The notes under the pieces: model-generated | What the model saw: only the letters and a program-made list of their open reading frames with translations | What the model was told of the DNA's origin: nothing | Database searches by the model: none | Made by a program: the position numbers and the translations under genes | DNA from: an uncultured Sulfolobales archaeon | GTDB taxonomy: Archaea; Thermoproteota; Thermoprotei_A; Sulfolobales; Desulfurococcaceae | Assembly (NCBI GenBank): GCA_938045475.1 | Contig: CALIML010000009.1 | Span: 1 to 64,000, forward strand | Direction of reading: 5' to 3' | DNA: 64,000 nucleotides | Part shown: positions 6,910 to 15,721 of the stretch, piece after piece | Layout of the letters: each line of letters starts with the position of its first letter | How positions within the stretch are numbered: position 1 is the stretch's first letter

Positions 6910-7919
6910 GGCGCGTCAACCTCGTCAAGCCTCCACCTCTGCCTTATGAAGGCTTCCTCAGGTCTAACGATTACTCCATGAACGTAGTGCAACAAGCCGT
7001 TCCAAGCTATCATAGCTCCGTTGTCTCCAGCATAGTCAGCGGGCACAGTGTAGAACTTTGCGCCATGAAGGGATGCCATTGACTTTAGCTTATCGTTAAG
7101 GACTTGGTTTGCTGCAACTCCACCAGTGAGCAGTACTTCACTCTTTGCTGCAAGCACCAGAGCTCTTTCACTAACTTCTACAAGCATGTTGAATGCAGTC
7201 TCCCTTAAGCTTAAGCACACATTCCCAAGCTCCCTCTCACCCTTCGCCCCTCGGGCTTTCTTGAGTGCAGCTGTAAGTAGGCCTGAGAAAGAGAGGTCGT
7301 TCCCCTTCACAGTGTACGGAAGATCTATGAAATCCTCGCCCCAGTTAGCACACGCATCCACTTGGTGTACCCCGTTAACTACGTATGGTGGAGCTAGGCC
7401 TATTTCCCTAGCAAAAGTGTCGAGCAAATTACCGAGAGATATGTCTAGAGTCTCTCCAACAATCCTATATCTCTTCCTCCTCTGTACAGCTATCAATGTA
7501 TTTCCTCCAGAAACGTATATCACTAGCGGATCCCTTAAGTTGTTCAACAACTTCCCTATCTCTATGTGGGCCACGGCGTGATTCACCGGTATTAATGGCT
7601 TAGAGTAGTAACTCGAGAGGAATCGAGCCACCGTCGCCCCCACTCTAAGACACGGGCCTAAACCTGGGCCTAGCGCTATAGCTATAGCTGAGACCTCGCT
7701 TAGCTTCACTCCAGCTTTACTGAGGGCTCTATAGAGAACTTTCGGGGCTTCCTTCGCATGGTAATTGCTCGCATCTCTAGGATGTATTCCGCCTTTTTCA
7801 GGGACGTATCTAGAGAACTCATTTACAAGTATTTCCGGCGCTCCACTGCTTAATCTAACTACTCCTACGCCGAAGGTGTGGGAAGTTGACTCTATTCCAA
7901 GTACGGTGAGCTTACTCAA
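6891..7919 (-). CDS. kae1: tRNA N6-threonylcarbamoyladenosine transferase Kae1
   Basis: Kae1 is the ASKHA-fold catalytic subunit of KEOPS and transfers threonylcarbamoyl from TC-AMP to A37 of tRNA. It shows VLGIESTSHTFGVGVV at the start, the metal motif HAVAHIEIG, ALGPGLGPCLRVG, YVSGGNT and the C-terminal GDNGAMIAWNG. The TTG at 7919 gives a 342-aa protein of normal size. An ATG at 7982 adds 21 unfamiliar residues and lies inside the eS31 gene, so I prefer 7919. It is followed by bud32 with overlap. Confidence 0.95.
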   Translation of the reverse strand: MSKLTVLGIESTSHTFGVGVVRLSSGAPEILVNEFSRYVPEKGGIHPRDASNYHAKEAPKVLYRALSKAGVKLSEVSAIAIALGPGLGPCLRVGATVARFLSSYYSKPLIPVNHAVAHIEIGKLLNNLRDPLVIYVSGGNTLIAVQRRKRYRIVGETLDISLGNLLDTFAREIGLAPPYVVNGVHQVDACANWGEDFIDLPYTVKGNDLSFSGLLTAALKKARGAKGERELGNVCLSLRETAFNMLVEVSERALVLAAKSEVLLTGGVAANQVLNDKLKSMASLHGAKFYTVPADYAGDNGAMIAWNGLLHYVHGVIVRPEEAFIRQRWRLDEVDAPWLPED

Positions 7920-7938
7920 GCCGCCTTCATGAATCGAT

Positions 7939-8109
7939 CTAGCTATGTTCCCTAATGAACTCTGTGTAACTGCATTTTCCACAGTGCCACCTGGGAACAG
8001 GGCTGTTGTGGAAAGCCATGACGCTCCCGCATCTAGGGCATCTTCTATTCTTAAGCCTTATTATTCCCTTTGAGTAATCGTATTCATAAAGCTTATTTAC
8101 GTGGGCCAT
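7939..8109 (-). CDS. rps27ae: Ribosomal protein eS31 (S27ae)
   Basis: This is a 56-residue zinc-ribbon protein of the small subunit, the archaeal counterpart of the ribosomal part of eukaryotic ubiquitin-S27a. The zinc ligands are in CPRCG and CGKC, around RWHCGKCSYTEF. The start MAHVNKLYEYD at 8109 is preceded by a GGAGGC ribosome site; longer in-frame extensions run into eS24. It sits directly after eS24, an order seen in many archaea. Confidence 0.94.
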   Translation of the reverse strand: MAHVNKLYEYDYSKGIIRLKNRRCPRCGSVMAFHNSPVPRWHCGKCSYTEFIREHS

Positions 8110-8122
8110 AATTATGCCTCCT

Positions 8123-8440
8123 TTAACCAACTTCATTTCTTTTAATAACGTACTCTGGCTCAAAGATTTTTGCTTTCTCCGGAGACTCATATACGTGTGC
8201 TTCAACTATTGTTGAATTCGCGCCTCTCTCACTGATCATCCTCCTTATGTACACGCAATTAGCGCTTACTCCATAAGCATTGGCCAGGGCCTGCCTAATT
8301 AAGGCTCTGGACGGAGTTCCCTTACCGCTGTGGAATACTTTAACGATTACTTCCCTTCTCTTCGTTAACGGATTATACTTCTCTTCAACTACTCCTCCTT
8401 CATGTCCTTCAGCTGTAGTTACAGTAATGCTTTTGCTCAT
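8123..8440 (-). CDS. rps24e: Ribosomal protein eS24
   Basis: The 105-aa protein has the eS24 pattern: EKYNPLTKRREVIVKVFH near the start, TPSRALIRQALANAYG in the middle and a short basic tail. It is a peripheral small-subunit protein found in archaea and eukaryotes. It begins one base before the end of the dephospho-CoA kinase gene and leads into eS31, within the spt4-rpo7 cluster. Confidence 0.94.
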   Translation of the reverse strand: MSKSITVTTAEGHEGGVVEEKYNPLTKRREVIVKVFHSGKGTPSRALIRQALANAYGVSANCVYIRRMISERGANSTIVEAHVYESPEKAKIFEPEYVIKRNEVG

Positions 8441-8935
8441 CTACCGACCCTCGACTTGCTCTTGATATAAGTTGAGGCCTGGTTTAAATGCTTTGAGTAA
8501 CTTAAAGTACTTCATCCTCCTTAAGTTAAACTCTGTTAATACAACTCCGACGCCTGGCTGTCCATAGACCACCTTCCTTACTTTAGGATTCCTAGCTAGA
8601 GGTAGCAGCAATAGGTCTTCCTCGCCAATAGCTGTAATAACGCCTTCACTAATGCTTGCTAAAGCGCTAGTTGATTGAGCAGTTATAGCCCCTCTAGGAT
8701 TAACTACGATCAACCCTTTCGCCACGCGATTAATTAATGGACTCCTCATAGTGGCTCCATCCACTACTGCTAACCTGCCATTAATAGTTGAGCAAGCTAC
8801 GTCGCCAACACATCCATCTACAGTTACACCTAAGTCCTTGCCATAAATGATGGTACGTGATGCAAATAGCTTTCCCTGAGGCTGGCTGAGAACAGCTCTC
8901 ATCCAGCTAGGCATAACTAAGCTTAGGAACCTCAC
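8441..8935 (-). CDS. GTP-dependent dephospho-CoA kinase (DUF359 family)
   Basis: The family catalyses the last step of coenzyme A synthesis in many archaea, phosphorylating dephospho-CoA with GTP. Recognisable features are GVTVDGCVGDVACS, the acidic AVVDGATMRSPL segment, VVNPRGAITAQS and the closing YGQPGVGVVLTEF. The length of 164 residues is normal. The gene lies between spt4 and eS24 and is packed tightly on both sides, an arrangement commonly seen in archaea and supporting the assignment. Confidence 0.87.
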   Translation of the reverse strand: MRFLSLVMPSWMRAVLSQPQGKLFASRTIIYGKDLGVTVDGCVGDVACSTINGRLAVVDGATMRSPLINRVAKGLIVVNPRGAITAQSTSALASISEGVITAIGEEDLLLLPLARNPKVRKVVYGQPGVGVVLTEFNLRRMKYFKLLKAFKPGLNLYQEQVEGR

Positions 8936-8937
8936 TC

Positions 8938-9132
8938 CTACCTTACCCTAAGCGCATATCTACCGGGGCGATTTATTCCAAGGGCTTTGGATACTTCAGA
9001 CTTCTCTGGGCTGATTATAAGCAAAGCCCCCTCCCAATCCTCTGAGAAGTTAGTTGACTTACACACAGGGCATACTTCAGCTTCTCTATCAACCAACGAC
9101 TTACAGTTTCTGCAGGCTTTAAAAGGCTTCAT
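8938..9132 (-). CDS. spt4: Transcription elongation factor Spt4
   Basis: Spt4 is a small zinc protein that pairs with Spt5 on RNA polymerase for processive elongation. Ligands are in ACRNCKSLV and CPVCKSTNF, followed by EDWEGALLIISPE and the end LGINRPGRYALRVR. The start is placed at ATG 9132 (64 aa, the usual length). Upstream in-frame GTG 9201 and ATG 9192 add 20 or more unfamiliar residues. A TATA element on this strand at 9204-9212 would put the transcript start near 9183, downstream of those codons. It follows rpo7 as usual. Confidence 0.92.
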   Translation of the reverse strand: MKPFKACRNCKSLVDREAEVCPVCKSTNFSEDWEGALLIISPEKSEVSKALGINRPGRYALRVR

Positions 9133-9242
9133 CTTAACTCTAGCTCTTCTAGCTGAAGACACTTGCTCCACCACAAAATCAAGTGCGTTCATAGTTAACA
9201 CAACTTATAAACATTTACCTGCATAATTCCGCAGCGACTGCC

Positions 9243-9806
9243 TTATGATCTAGCTACTCTCTCCCTGGATTTAGCTAGCCACTCTACTTTACCTAAGTTC
9301 GGCTGCCTCATCGTAAGACTTATCCTTAGACCTTTTTGAGCGGATGCTGCTGTGTTATATATTCTAGCCCTAACCACATCCCCCCTCTCTACAAACCTTC
9401 CAGAACTAGCCAGCCTGAGCGCTGGCCTAACAGGATCATATTCTATTTCTTCTTCACTTATCTGAGACCTATGTATGAATCCATCTACAGCTCCAAGGTC
9501 TACGAAGACGCCGTAGTTAGCTACTGTAACTACTTCTCCTTCAACAACCTCCTGCAGTATTGGATTAAATGCTAGCACCGTAAATTCCGTTTCATGATAG
9601 CTTGCTCCATCTCCATGAATGACCTTTCCTTCAGGCGCTGGATTTGCGTCGAGGACTGCTATTATTACTCCAAGGTTTTTCGAGACAACTCCTTCATAAG
9701 TATTGCTTAGTACTTTAAGAGCGACTCTTTTAAGAGGCTTTTCAAAGTCCTCCGGGGGGATCCTTATTATGCTCCTTAACTTATAGACTCTATACAAATA
9801 CCCCAC
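9243..9806 (-). CDS. rpo7: RNA polymerase subunit Rpo7 (RpoE')
   Basis: Rpo7 forms the stalk of archaeal RNA polymerase with Rpo4, helps open the promoter and guides the nascent RNA. The 187-aa protein begins MGYLYRVYKLRSIIRIPPED, has the N-terminal RNP-like domain and then an S1 domain from about residue 85 (EVVEGEVVTVANYGVFVDLG). The gene lies between the PIN-domain gene and spt4. Rpo4 is not in the window. Confidence 0.95.
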   Translation of the reverse strand: MGYLYRVYKLRSIIRIPPEDFEKPLKRVALKVLSNTYEGVVSKNLGVIIAVLDANPAPEGKVIHGDGASYHETEFTVLAFNPILQEVVEGEVVTVANYGVFVDLGAVDGFIHRSQISEEEIEYDPVRPALRLASSGRFVERGDVVRARIYNTAASAQKGLRISLTMRQPNLGKVEWLAKSRERVARS

Positions 9807-9814
9807 CGTTAAAG

Positions 9815-10219
9815 TTACATGGCGCTCTGCGACTCCAGCATATCCTTCTCCTCTCTAAAATATATTTCAGCTAACCCCCTCTCCCTCAGCTTCTTTCTCA
9901 ACTTTCTATCATTAGTTGCAACTAATGCCTTCTCCCTTAATGCTGCTTCAACTATTAATTCATCAACTCCCCCCGTTCCGCCAGGCCCTAGGTCTACTAC
10001 AGTACACTTAGCCTTAATGAGTTCAAGAGCTACTGCAGCTGCTTTCCTCTCTCTTGGAGAACCTGTGCTAGCTATTTTCTCGAGTTCCTGCTTTACTTGG
10101 CTTAACACTATGAACGTAGGCTTTGAATCCAGGATCTCTTCTATTTGCTCAAAGACTCCGAATCCTCCGCCAGCCATCATTAACATGTTTGTATCAAGAA
10201 TTACCTTAGGCTTGTTCAG
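9815..10219 (-). CDS. PIN-domain protein of Fcf1/Utp24 type with non-standard start
   Basis: This is a PIN nuclease like Fcf1/Utp24, the family linked to 18S rRNA processing; archaeal members sit between aIF2-gamma and rpo7, as here. The first ATG (10186) would begin at MLMMAGG and lose the first beta strand. The same frame upstream encodes KVILDTN, the conserved strand carrying the catalytic Asp, before reaching a stop. No ATG, GTG or TTG lies in that stretch; CTG 10219 stands 6 nt after GGTGA and is my inferred start (134 aa). Other acidic residues (GGVDELIVEAA, ATNDRKLRKKL) are present. Confidence 0.82.
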   Translation of the reverse strand: MNKPKVILDTNMLMMAGGGFGVFEQIEEILDSKPTFIVLSQVKQELEKIASTGSPRERKAAAVALELIKAKCTVVDLGPGGTGGVDELIVEAALREKALVATNDRKLRKKLRERGLAEIYFREEKDMLESQSAM

Positions 10220-10221
10220 GC

Positions 10222-11469
10222 TTATTCACCCACGCTTTCAATAACTCCGTGCCCTACTAGCCTCCACCTACCGAATACCTGTCTACTAATAGCTACTCTA
10301 GCGCCTTCCCAGGCAACTAAAGGATCCCTTAAAGTTACAGCGAGCTCGCCTGATGTAACTTTCTCTATACTGCCTATCCTTATTGCAGTACCAACAATAA
10401 CAACTATCGGTTCTTTAGGCTTCATGGGAGGCGCCTTAACTAGCTCCTTTGTGCCAACGACTCTCTCCATCAACTTATACTCTATTGATAAATGTCTCGC
10501 AACTGGAGGAAGGTGCCCCGGCTTTCCAACAATGTTTCCAATTAATGCATCAGCCTTAGTTAAGCTTGGATCAAGGCTTGTCCCTATGGCTACAAGCCCT
10601 CCAGGCCTAGCGTCCTCTACCTCTATTTCCCCAAACCTTAAGCTTGTTACATCCGTTATAAGTGGCTCATACTTATATCTGCCGGGCCCTATAGGCAATT
10701 TTACCCCAGGCCTTATCTCTATCTCATCACCTACACTGATGACTCCCTGTATTATTGAACCACCTATTACTCCTCCAGCGAGTTTCTCAGGCGGTGTACC
10801 CGGTCTATTGACTTCAAAGCTCCTGGCAATGAACATCAACGGAGGCCTGGATGGATCTCTTTCAGGCGTCGGTATTACTTCCTCTATTGACTGTAGGAGT
10901 ACATCTATGTTAGCTCTATGCAGTGCGCTAATGGGGATTATTGGAGCTTCCTCAGCCCACGTGCCTTTAAGGAAGCTCTTTATTTGCTCATAGCTTCTTA
11001 GAGCCTCTCCTCTAGTCACTACATCAACTTTATTTTGGACTACTACAACTCTCCTTACGCCTATTATATCAAGTGCTACGAAGTGTTCTCTCGTCTGGGG
11101 TTGAGGACACTGCTCATTAGCTGCTACAACCAATATAGCTCCATCCATTAACGCAGCTCCTGAAAGCATTGTGGCCATCAATGCTTCATGGCCTGGGACA
11201 TCTACGTAACTGACTCTCCTCAAGAGAGATGATTCGCTTCCATCGAGACACTCCTCTTCAATTACGTAAGACTCCGGGGGCTCAAAGCCTCTGCAGTAGG
11301 CAATGGCTCCATCTGCATAACCGAGCTTTATAGTCATTCCTCTCTCTATCTCCTCGCTATGTCTCGATGTCCAAACACCTGTTAATGCTTGAACAAGAGT
11401 AGTCTTGCCATGGTCTACGTGTCCAACTACTCCTATATTTACTTCAGGCTGCTTTAATTCCCAAGGCAA
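10222..11469 (-). CDS. eif2g: Translation initiation factor aIF2 subunit gamma
   Basis: This is the GTPase core of aIF2, which brings initiator Met-tRNA to the small subunit. It has G1 GHVDHGKTTL (about residues 16-25), DVPGHEALMATM and QNKVD, the archaeal zinc-knuckle region with Cys residues at about 59 and 74, and two beta-barrel domains. The 415-residue length is right. Its end forms the ribosome site of the PIN gene; eS6 lies upstream 18 nt away, a standard archaeal cluster. Confidence 0.97.
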   Translation of the reverse strand: MPWELKQPEVNIGVVGHVDHGKTTLVQALTGVWTSRHSEEIERGMTIKLGYADGAIAYCRGFEPPESYVIEEECLDGSESSLLRRVSYVDVPGHEALMATMLSGAALMDGAILVVAANEQCPQPQTREHFVALDIIGVRRVVVVQNKVDVVTRGEALRSYEQIKSFLKGTWAEEAPIIPISALHRANIDVLLQSIEEVIPTPERDPSRPPLMFIARSFEVNRPGTPPEKLAGGVIGGSIIQGVISVGDEIEIRPGVKLPIGPGRYKYEPLITDVTSLRFGEIEVEDARPGGLVAIGTSLDPSLTKADALIGNIVGKPGHLPPVARHLSIEYKLMERVVGTKELVKAPPMKPKEPIVVIVGTAIRIGSIEKVTSGELAVTLRDPLVAWEGARVAISRQVFGRWRLVGHGVIESVGE

Positions 11470-11487
11470 TCAACTGCACCTAGCCTT

Positions 11488-12138
11488 CTACTTACTGTAA
11501 ACAATCTTTGTATTTACCTGCACTGTCTCTAAAGTTATAGTATTTCCTCTCACAGTCTTCCTCACTCTCTCACCTCTCTCCCTTGGATGAAGCCCTGGAG
11601 GAGATGAAAGAAGCGCTTTCTTCTTTACTCCGCCTGAAATAGTTGGTATCATTGGAAAGCCTGAGCTATCGCTTCCACCAGTTACTAGTAGCTTGCATCC
11701 CTTCAGCCCGACTATAGAGCCATCGATTGAGTCCCCTATCTTTAAGCCAACTAGCTTGGATGCTACGTCATCTCTTAACCTAATTCGCCACGAGCGTGCT
11801 CTAAAGATCTCTCCTTCAGCTTCGCTCGCCCCTACTTTATCCATAAGTATGTCACTGCTTACTCTAACTTCGTTCTCAGGAATGCTTTCATCTATTTCTA
11901 CCTTAAATCTTGCATTAACTCTCTCCCTAGTCCCCGGTTTATACATCCTTATCGTGACTACTCCATGTATAGCGCCAAGTCTCTCTACTAGAGCTCTCCC
12001 CACTCTCGCTACAGGCATCTTATATCCCTCCTTGACGTCCGCATCATACGGTAGGTCCTCTCCAACTACCCTTACCTTAGCTAAATAGGGCTTCTTGAAG
12101 GCCTCAGGATCTGATATTACTACCTTAAGTTCTACCAC
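11488..12138 (-). CDS. rps6e: Ribosomal protein eS6
   Basis: The C-terminal half carries the core: VGLKIGDSIDGSIVGLKG, VTGGSDSSGFPM and RKTVRGNTITLETVQVNTK. The N-terminal half (about 120 residues) is an extended version found in crenarchaeal proteins, making 216 aa against about 130 in euryarchaea. This length is one reason for placing the organism on the Thermoproteota side. It heads the minus-strand cluster that continues with aIF2-gamma. Confidence 0.93.
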   Translation of the reverse strand: MVELKVVISDPEAFKKPYLAKVRVVGEDLPYDADVKEGYKMPVARVGRALVERLGAIHGVVTIRMYKPGTRERVNARFKVEIDESIPENEVRVSSDILMDKVGASEAEGEIFRARSWRIRLRDDVASKLVGLKIGDSIDGSIVGLKGCKLLVTGGSDSSGFPMIPTISGGVKKKALLSSPPGLHPRERGERVRKTVRGNTITLETVQVNTKIVYSK

Positions 12139-12371
12139 GCCTCACGCCACCTCTAGTCATTCACAGGCTTTCAACTATTTTAACTCCTCTCAACTCTTAA
12201 AGGGCTTAGTAATTCGTGGAGAGGCATTCCTGCATGGCAATTGGATTTAAAATACTTAGCTGAGGCTTATAAACCTTAATCACAGTAGTAGAAGCTATTA
12301 AAGCTATGATAGATATTTTACGCTTTTTAAACATACTTCTATAACTTGCGCACACTAATAATTGCTGCGGG

Positions 12372-14195
12372 ATGGTGCTGTTGGAGATGAATCGAGGGAG
12401 GACTTGGGTTAGGCAGCCAATAGTCGTTGTATTAGGGCACGTAGACCATGGGAAGACGTCTTTGCTAGATAGGATTAGGGGGACAACTGTAGCTAGGAAA
12501 GAGCCGGGTGAGATAACTCAACACGTAGGAGCAAGCATTGTCCCAGAGAGCGTGTTAAGGAAAGTGTCTGAGCCGTTGAGAAAATACTTACCTAAACTAT
12601 CAATAGAAGTGCCGGGCCTTCTCTTCATAGATACTCCAGGGCACGAGCTTTTCTCAAATTTAAGGAAGAGAGGTGGGAGTGTAGCTGATATAGCCGTATT
12701 AGTCATCGACATACTTGAGGGAGTGATGCCTCAAACAGTTGAGTGCATAGAAATATTGAAGGAGAGGAAAGTGCCTTTTATTGTAGCAGCAAATAAGATA
12801 GATAGAGTACCTGGCTGGAAGCCCTTCCCTAACGCCCCGTTTACTGAGTCTATAGTTAAGCAAACCCCCCAAGTGCAAAACGCCTTAGATGCAAGAATAT
12901 ACAAGCTCGTAGAGCAACTGTATAGGTTTGGCTTCAATAGCGATAGATTTGATAGAGTAAAGGACTTTAGGACTACGGCAGCCATAGTCCCGCTTTCAGC
13001 TAAAACAGGTGAAGGAATCTCAGAGCTACTAGCTCTACTAGCTGGTTTATCTCAAGTATTTATGAAGAAGAAGCTCATTACAAGCCTTGAAGCAGCTAAA
13101 GGAGTAGTGCTGGAAGTAAAGGAGGAGCCTGGCTTAGGAACGACGATGGATGTAGTGATATACGATGGATTAATTAGGAAAGGCGATACAATAGTTGTTG
13201 GAGGGAGGTTTGAACCCATAGTTTCTAAAGTCAAGGCCCTCTTAATGCCGCGCCCTCTTCAAGACATGAGGGCGCATGAAGGTAGATTCATAAGTATTAA
13301 CGAGGCTGTAGCTGCAGCAGGAGTTAAAGTAGTCGCTAGTGATTTAGAGAATGCGCTCGCCGGTTCACCACTCTACGTAGTTCCCAGTGAAGAAGTTGTA
13401 AGCGACTACGTATCTAAAGTTAGGGAGGAAGTTGAATCAATTAGAGTGAGGAGCGATAACGTTGGAGTAATAGTTAAAGCAGATACTCTCGGGGGTCTAG
13501 AAGCTCTAGTAGCAGCGCTAAGAAGAGAGGGGAATCCCGTTAGACTAGCTGATGTAGGACCTGTATCTAGAAGTGAAGTACTGGAAGCTGCAGTAGTGAA
13601 GAAAAGTAAACCCGAGTATGGAGTAATATTAGCGTTTAACGTAGGCGTCCTCCCAGACGCTCAAGAGCTGGCTCAAAGCGAGGGAGTAAAGATCTTTGTC
13701 AATAACGTCATCTATAGACTCATGGAGGAATTCACAGAGTGGATTAGGGAATTTAGGGAGGAGGAGAAGAGGAAGTCCATAGATTCACTAATAAGGCCTG
13801 GGAAAGTAAAGATACTCCCAGGCCTCGTGTTTCGGAGAAGCGATCCAGCGATAGTGGGTGTAGAAGTCTTAGGAGGGAGGATTAAGCCCGGCTATCCATT
13901 GATGAGAAGCGATGGAATGTACGTTGGGGATTTAATGCAGATAAGAGATAGAGATAACGTACTTAAGGAAGCTTCCAAAGGCATGTCGATTGCAATATCT
14001 ATTAGGGGGAAAGTGCTCGTAGGCAGGCACATCGATGAAGGCGACGTGCTGTACACGGACATGCCGAAGGACCACGTAAAGGCGTGGGCAACGAAGTTTA
14101 GGAGTGAACTAAGTAGTGATGAAGTTGATGCATTGAGGGAGATTATAGAGATAAAGAAGAGGAAGGATCCTCTTTACGGCCTATTCACGGTCTAG
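12372..14195 (+). CDS. infB: Translation initiation factor aIF5B (IF2-like)
   Basis: aIF5B is a GTPase for ribosomal subunit joining. The 607-aa protein has G1 GHVDHGKTSL (about residues 22-31), G3 DTPGHELF, NKIDRVPGW, the archaeal domain II and the long helix linking to domain IV (MEEFTEWIREFREEEKRK). No N-terminal acidic extension is present, as is normal in archaea. It is divergent from eS6, with 233 bp between them, and ends 17 nt from the convergent ndk. Confidence 0.96.
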   Translation: MVLLEMNRGRTWVRQPIVVVLGHVDHGKTSLLDRIRGTTVARKEPGEITQHVGASIVPESVLRKVSEPLRKYLPKLSIEVPGLLFIDTPGHELFSNLRKRGGSVADIAVLVIDILEGVMPQTVECIEILKERKVPFIVAANKIDRVPGWKPFPNAPFTESIVKQTPQVQNALDARIYKLVEQLYRFGFNSDRFDRVKDFRTTAAIVPLSAKTGEGISELLALLAGLSQVFMKKKLITSLEAAKGVVLEVKEEPGLGTTMDVVIYDGLIRKGDTIVVGGRFEPIVSKVKALLMPRPLQDMRAHEGRFISINEAVAAAGVKVVASDLENALAGSPLYVVPSEEVVSDYVSKVREEVESIRVRSDNVGVIVKADTLGGLEALVAALRREGNPVRLADVGPVSRSEVLEAAVVKKSKPEYGVILAFNVGVLPDAQELAQSEGVKIFVNNVIYRLMEEFTEWIREFREEEKRKSIDSLIRPGKVKILPGLVFRRSDPAIVGVEVLGGRIKPGYPLMRSDGMYVGDLMQIRDRDNVLKEASKGMSIAISIRGKVLVGRHIDEGDVLYTDMPKDHVKAWATKFRSELSSDEVDALREIIEIKKRKDPLYGLFTV

Positions 14196-14212
14196 AAATG
14201 TATTGAAAGACT

Positions 14213-14635
14213 TTAAGGTATTAGCTCATGCTCGTTGAATACTACGCTTATTTCGTATAAAGCGCTATCCACGCTATCGCTTGCATGAACGGTGTTTTTC
14301 AACTTAGATAATGAGTAGTCTCCTCTAATGGTTCCAGGAGGAGCTTCCCTTCCATCCGTGGGGCCTATTATTGCTCTAGAGACCTTAATAGCGCTTTCAC
14401 CCTCTATCACCATGGCTACTACAGGCCCTGAGGATATGTAATTCACTAGTTCATTAAAGAACTCCTTTCCTTTATGAACTGAGTAGAATTTCTCCGCTAA
14501 TTCCTTGCTGAACCTGAGCATTTTTAATCCAACGATTCTAAACCCCTTCTTCTCGAATCTACTTACTATTTCTCCTACAAGGCCTCTTTCAACGCCGTCG
14601 GGCTTTATTAGTATAAGCGTTCTCTCAACAGCCAC
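14213..14635 (-). CDS. ndk: Nucleoside diphosphate kinase
   Basis: Ndk equalises NTP pools by a phospho-His intermediate. The 140-aa protein has [20 protein letters not shown] at the start and the active-site region [12 protein letters not shown] with the catalytic His; the common form is N-x-x-H-G-S-D, so Gly is replaced by Ala here, a mild change. It follows eL24 on the same strand with a short gap, a cluster common in archaea (eS28, eL24, ndk). Confidence 0.96.
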   Translation of the reverse strand: MAVERTLILIKPDGVERGLVGEIVSRFEKKGFRIVGLKMLRFSKELAEKFYSVHKGKEFFNELVNYISSGPVVAMVIEGESAIKVSRAIIGPTDGREAPPGTIRGDYSLSKLKNTVHASDSVDSALYEISVVFNEHELIP

Positions 14636-14666
14636 AGTTGCTCACCAGATGGGGGATTTCCGAGAA

Positions 14667-14849
14667 TTAGCTGGCCTGCCTCCCTTTAACTGCCCACTTT
14701 AACTTCCTTGGATCACTTCCATAGAAGTGCTTCCTCCTACACTTACTGCTGCAAAACCACAGTATTGATCCATCATTCTTTACATACATTATGCCTGTCC
14801 CAGGCTCTATGCTTCTTCCGCAGTAGCTGCAAGTAATAGCTCTAGGCAT
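14667..14849 (-). CDS. rpl24e: Ribosomal protein eL24
   Basis: A 60-residue large-subunit protein with a four-Cys zinc site (CSYCG and FCSSKC) and the basic segment [15 protein letters not shown]. It lies upstream of ndk. eS28, usually its co-directional partner, is here on the opposite strand across a 110-bp intergenic region. Confidence 0.95.
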   Translation of the reverse strand: MPRAITCSYCGRSIEPGTGIMYVKNDGSILWFCSSKCRRKHFYGSDPRKLKWAVKGRQAS

Positions 14850-14959
14850 TCTAATTCCTCGATAGCTCTTGTTTAGTCGTATAAAAGGTTGATATACTAT
14901 ATAAGCTTTTATTCCTCAATAAAAGTTTAGCTACTCTAAGTACAGCAAAGGGTATATCC

Positions 14960-15217
14960 ATGAGCGCTGAGAAGAAAGCATTTGTAGAGCAGCCTGAGTC
15001 AAATGTAGTTGAGGAAATAGGGTTTCCAGCAGAAGTAGTCCAGATCATTGGGAAAACTGGAGTTACTGGAGAGATAACGCAAGTAAGAGTACGCGTACTT
15101 GAGGGAAGGGATAAGGGCAGAATAATAACTAGGAACATTAAGGGCTCAGTGAGAATAGGCGACATAGTTATTTTAAGAGAAACTGCGCGTGAAGCGAGAA
15201 AGCTTACTACAAAGTAA
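14960..15217 (+). CDS. rps28e: Ribosomal protein eS28
   Basis: The 85-aa protein ends with the family block [20 protein letters not shown] followed by RETAREARK. It has a beta-barrel OB-like fold and sits near the mRNA exit of the small subunit. A plus-strand TATA-like stretch (ACTATATAAGC, 14896-14906) precedes it by about 55 nt. It is transcribed away from eL24, which breaks the usual single operon, and is convergent with L7Ae. Confidence 0.94.
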   Translation: MSAEKKAFVEQPESNVVEEIGFPAEVVQIIGKTGVTGEITQVRVRVLEGRDKGRIITRNIKGSVRIGDIVILRETAREARKLTTK

Positions 15218-15261
15218 AAAAGAGTTAGAAAACACTATTAATGAATTAAGGCAGGGGGAAT

Positions 15262-15648
15262 CTACTTACTGGCCACAGTCCTTATTTCATGTACGGCTCT
15301 TATTACTTCATCAACTAAGTCCTTGGCATTACCTGGATCAACTATTGCGGTACTAGCAGCAGCAACCTCTATGCCGGAGGCTTCGCCGAGCCTCTTTTTG
15401 CTTGGTACATAGACGTATGGTATTTTCTTCTCATCACATAATAGCGGTAAATGCATAACTATTTCAGGCGGATCTACGTCTATAGCTATTAGCACTAGCT
15501 TCGCCTGCCCTCTTTCCACAGCTTTAGTGGTTTCATTAGTGCCTTTCTTTATTCTGCCCCCGCTCTCCCTAGCTTTTCTCACCGCTTCATAGGCCTTCTC
15601 AGATATTTCAGGCGGCACATCGAATTTTACGTGAATAGGCCTACTCAT
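15262..15648 (-). CDS. rpl7ae: Ribosomal protein eL8/L7Ae
   Basis: L7Ae binds K-turns in 23S rRNA and also in C/D and H/ACA sRNAs and RNase P, so it is a partner for the sRNA candidate at 3688 and for Cbf5. The 128-aa protein has [39 protein letters not shown] and [13 protein letters not shown], all diagnostic. It is preceded by a GGAGGATGATA ribosome-site region. Confidence 0.97.
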   Translation of the reverse strand: MSRPIHVKFDVPPEISEKAYEAVRKARESGGRIKKGTNETTKAVERGQAKLVLIAIDVDPPEIVMHLPLLCDEKKIPYVYVPSKKRLGEASGIEVAAASTAIVDPGNAKDLVDEVIRAVHEIRTVASK

Positions 15649-15721
15649 ATTATCATCCTCCTCTTCTATTCGTCAAATCGTGCTACATGTAGAAACGAGC
15701 GCTCCCTTATATAAGTATTAG

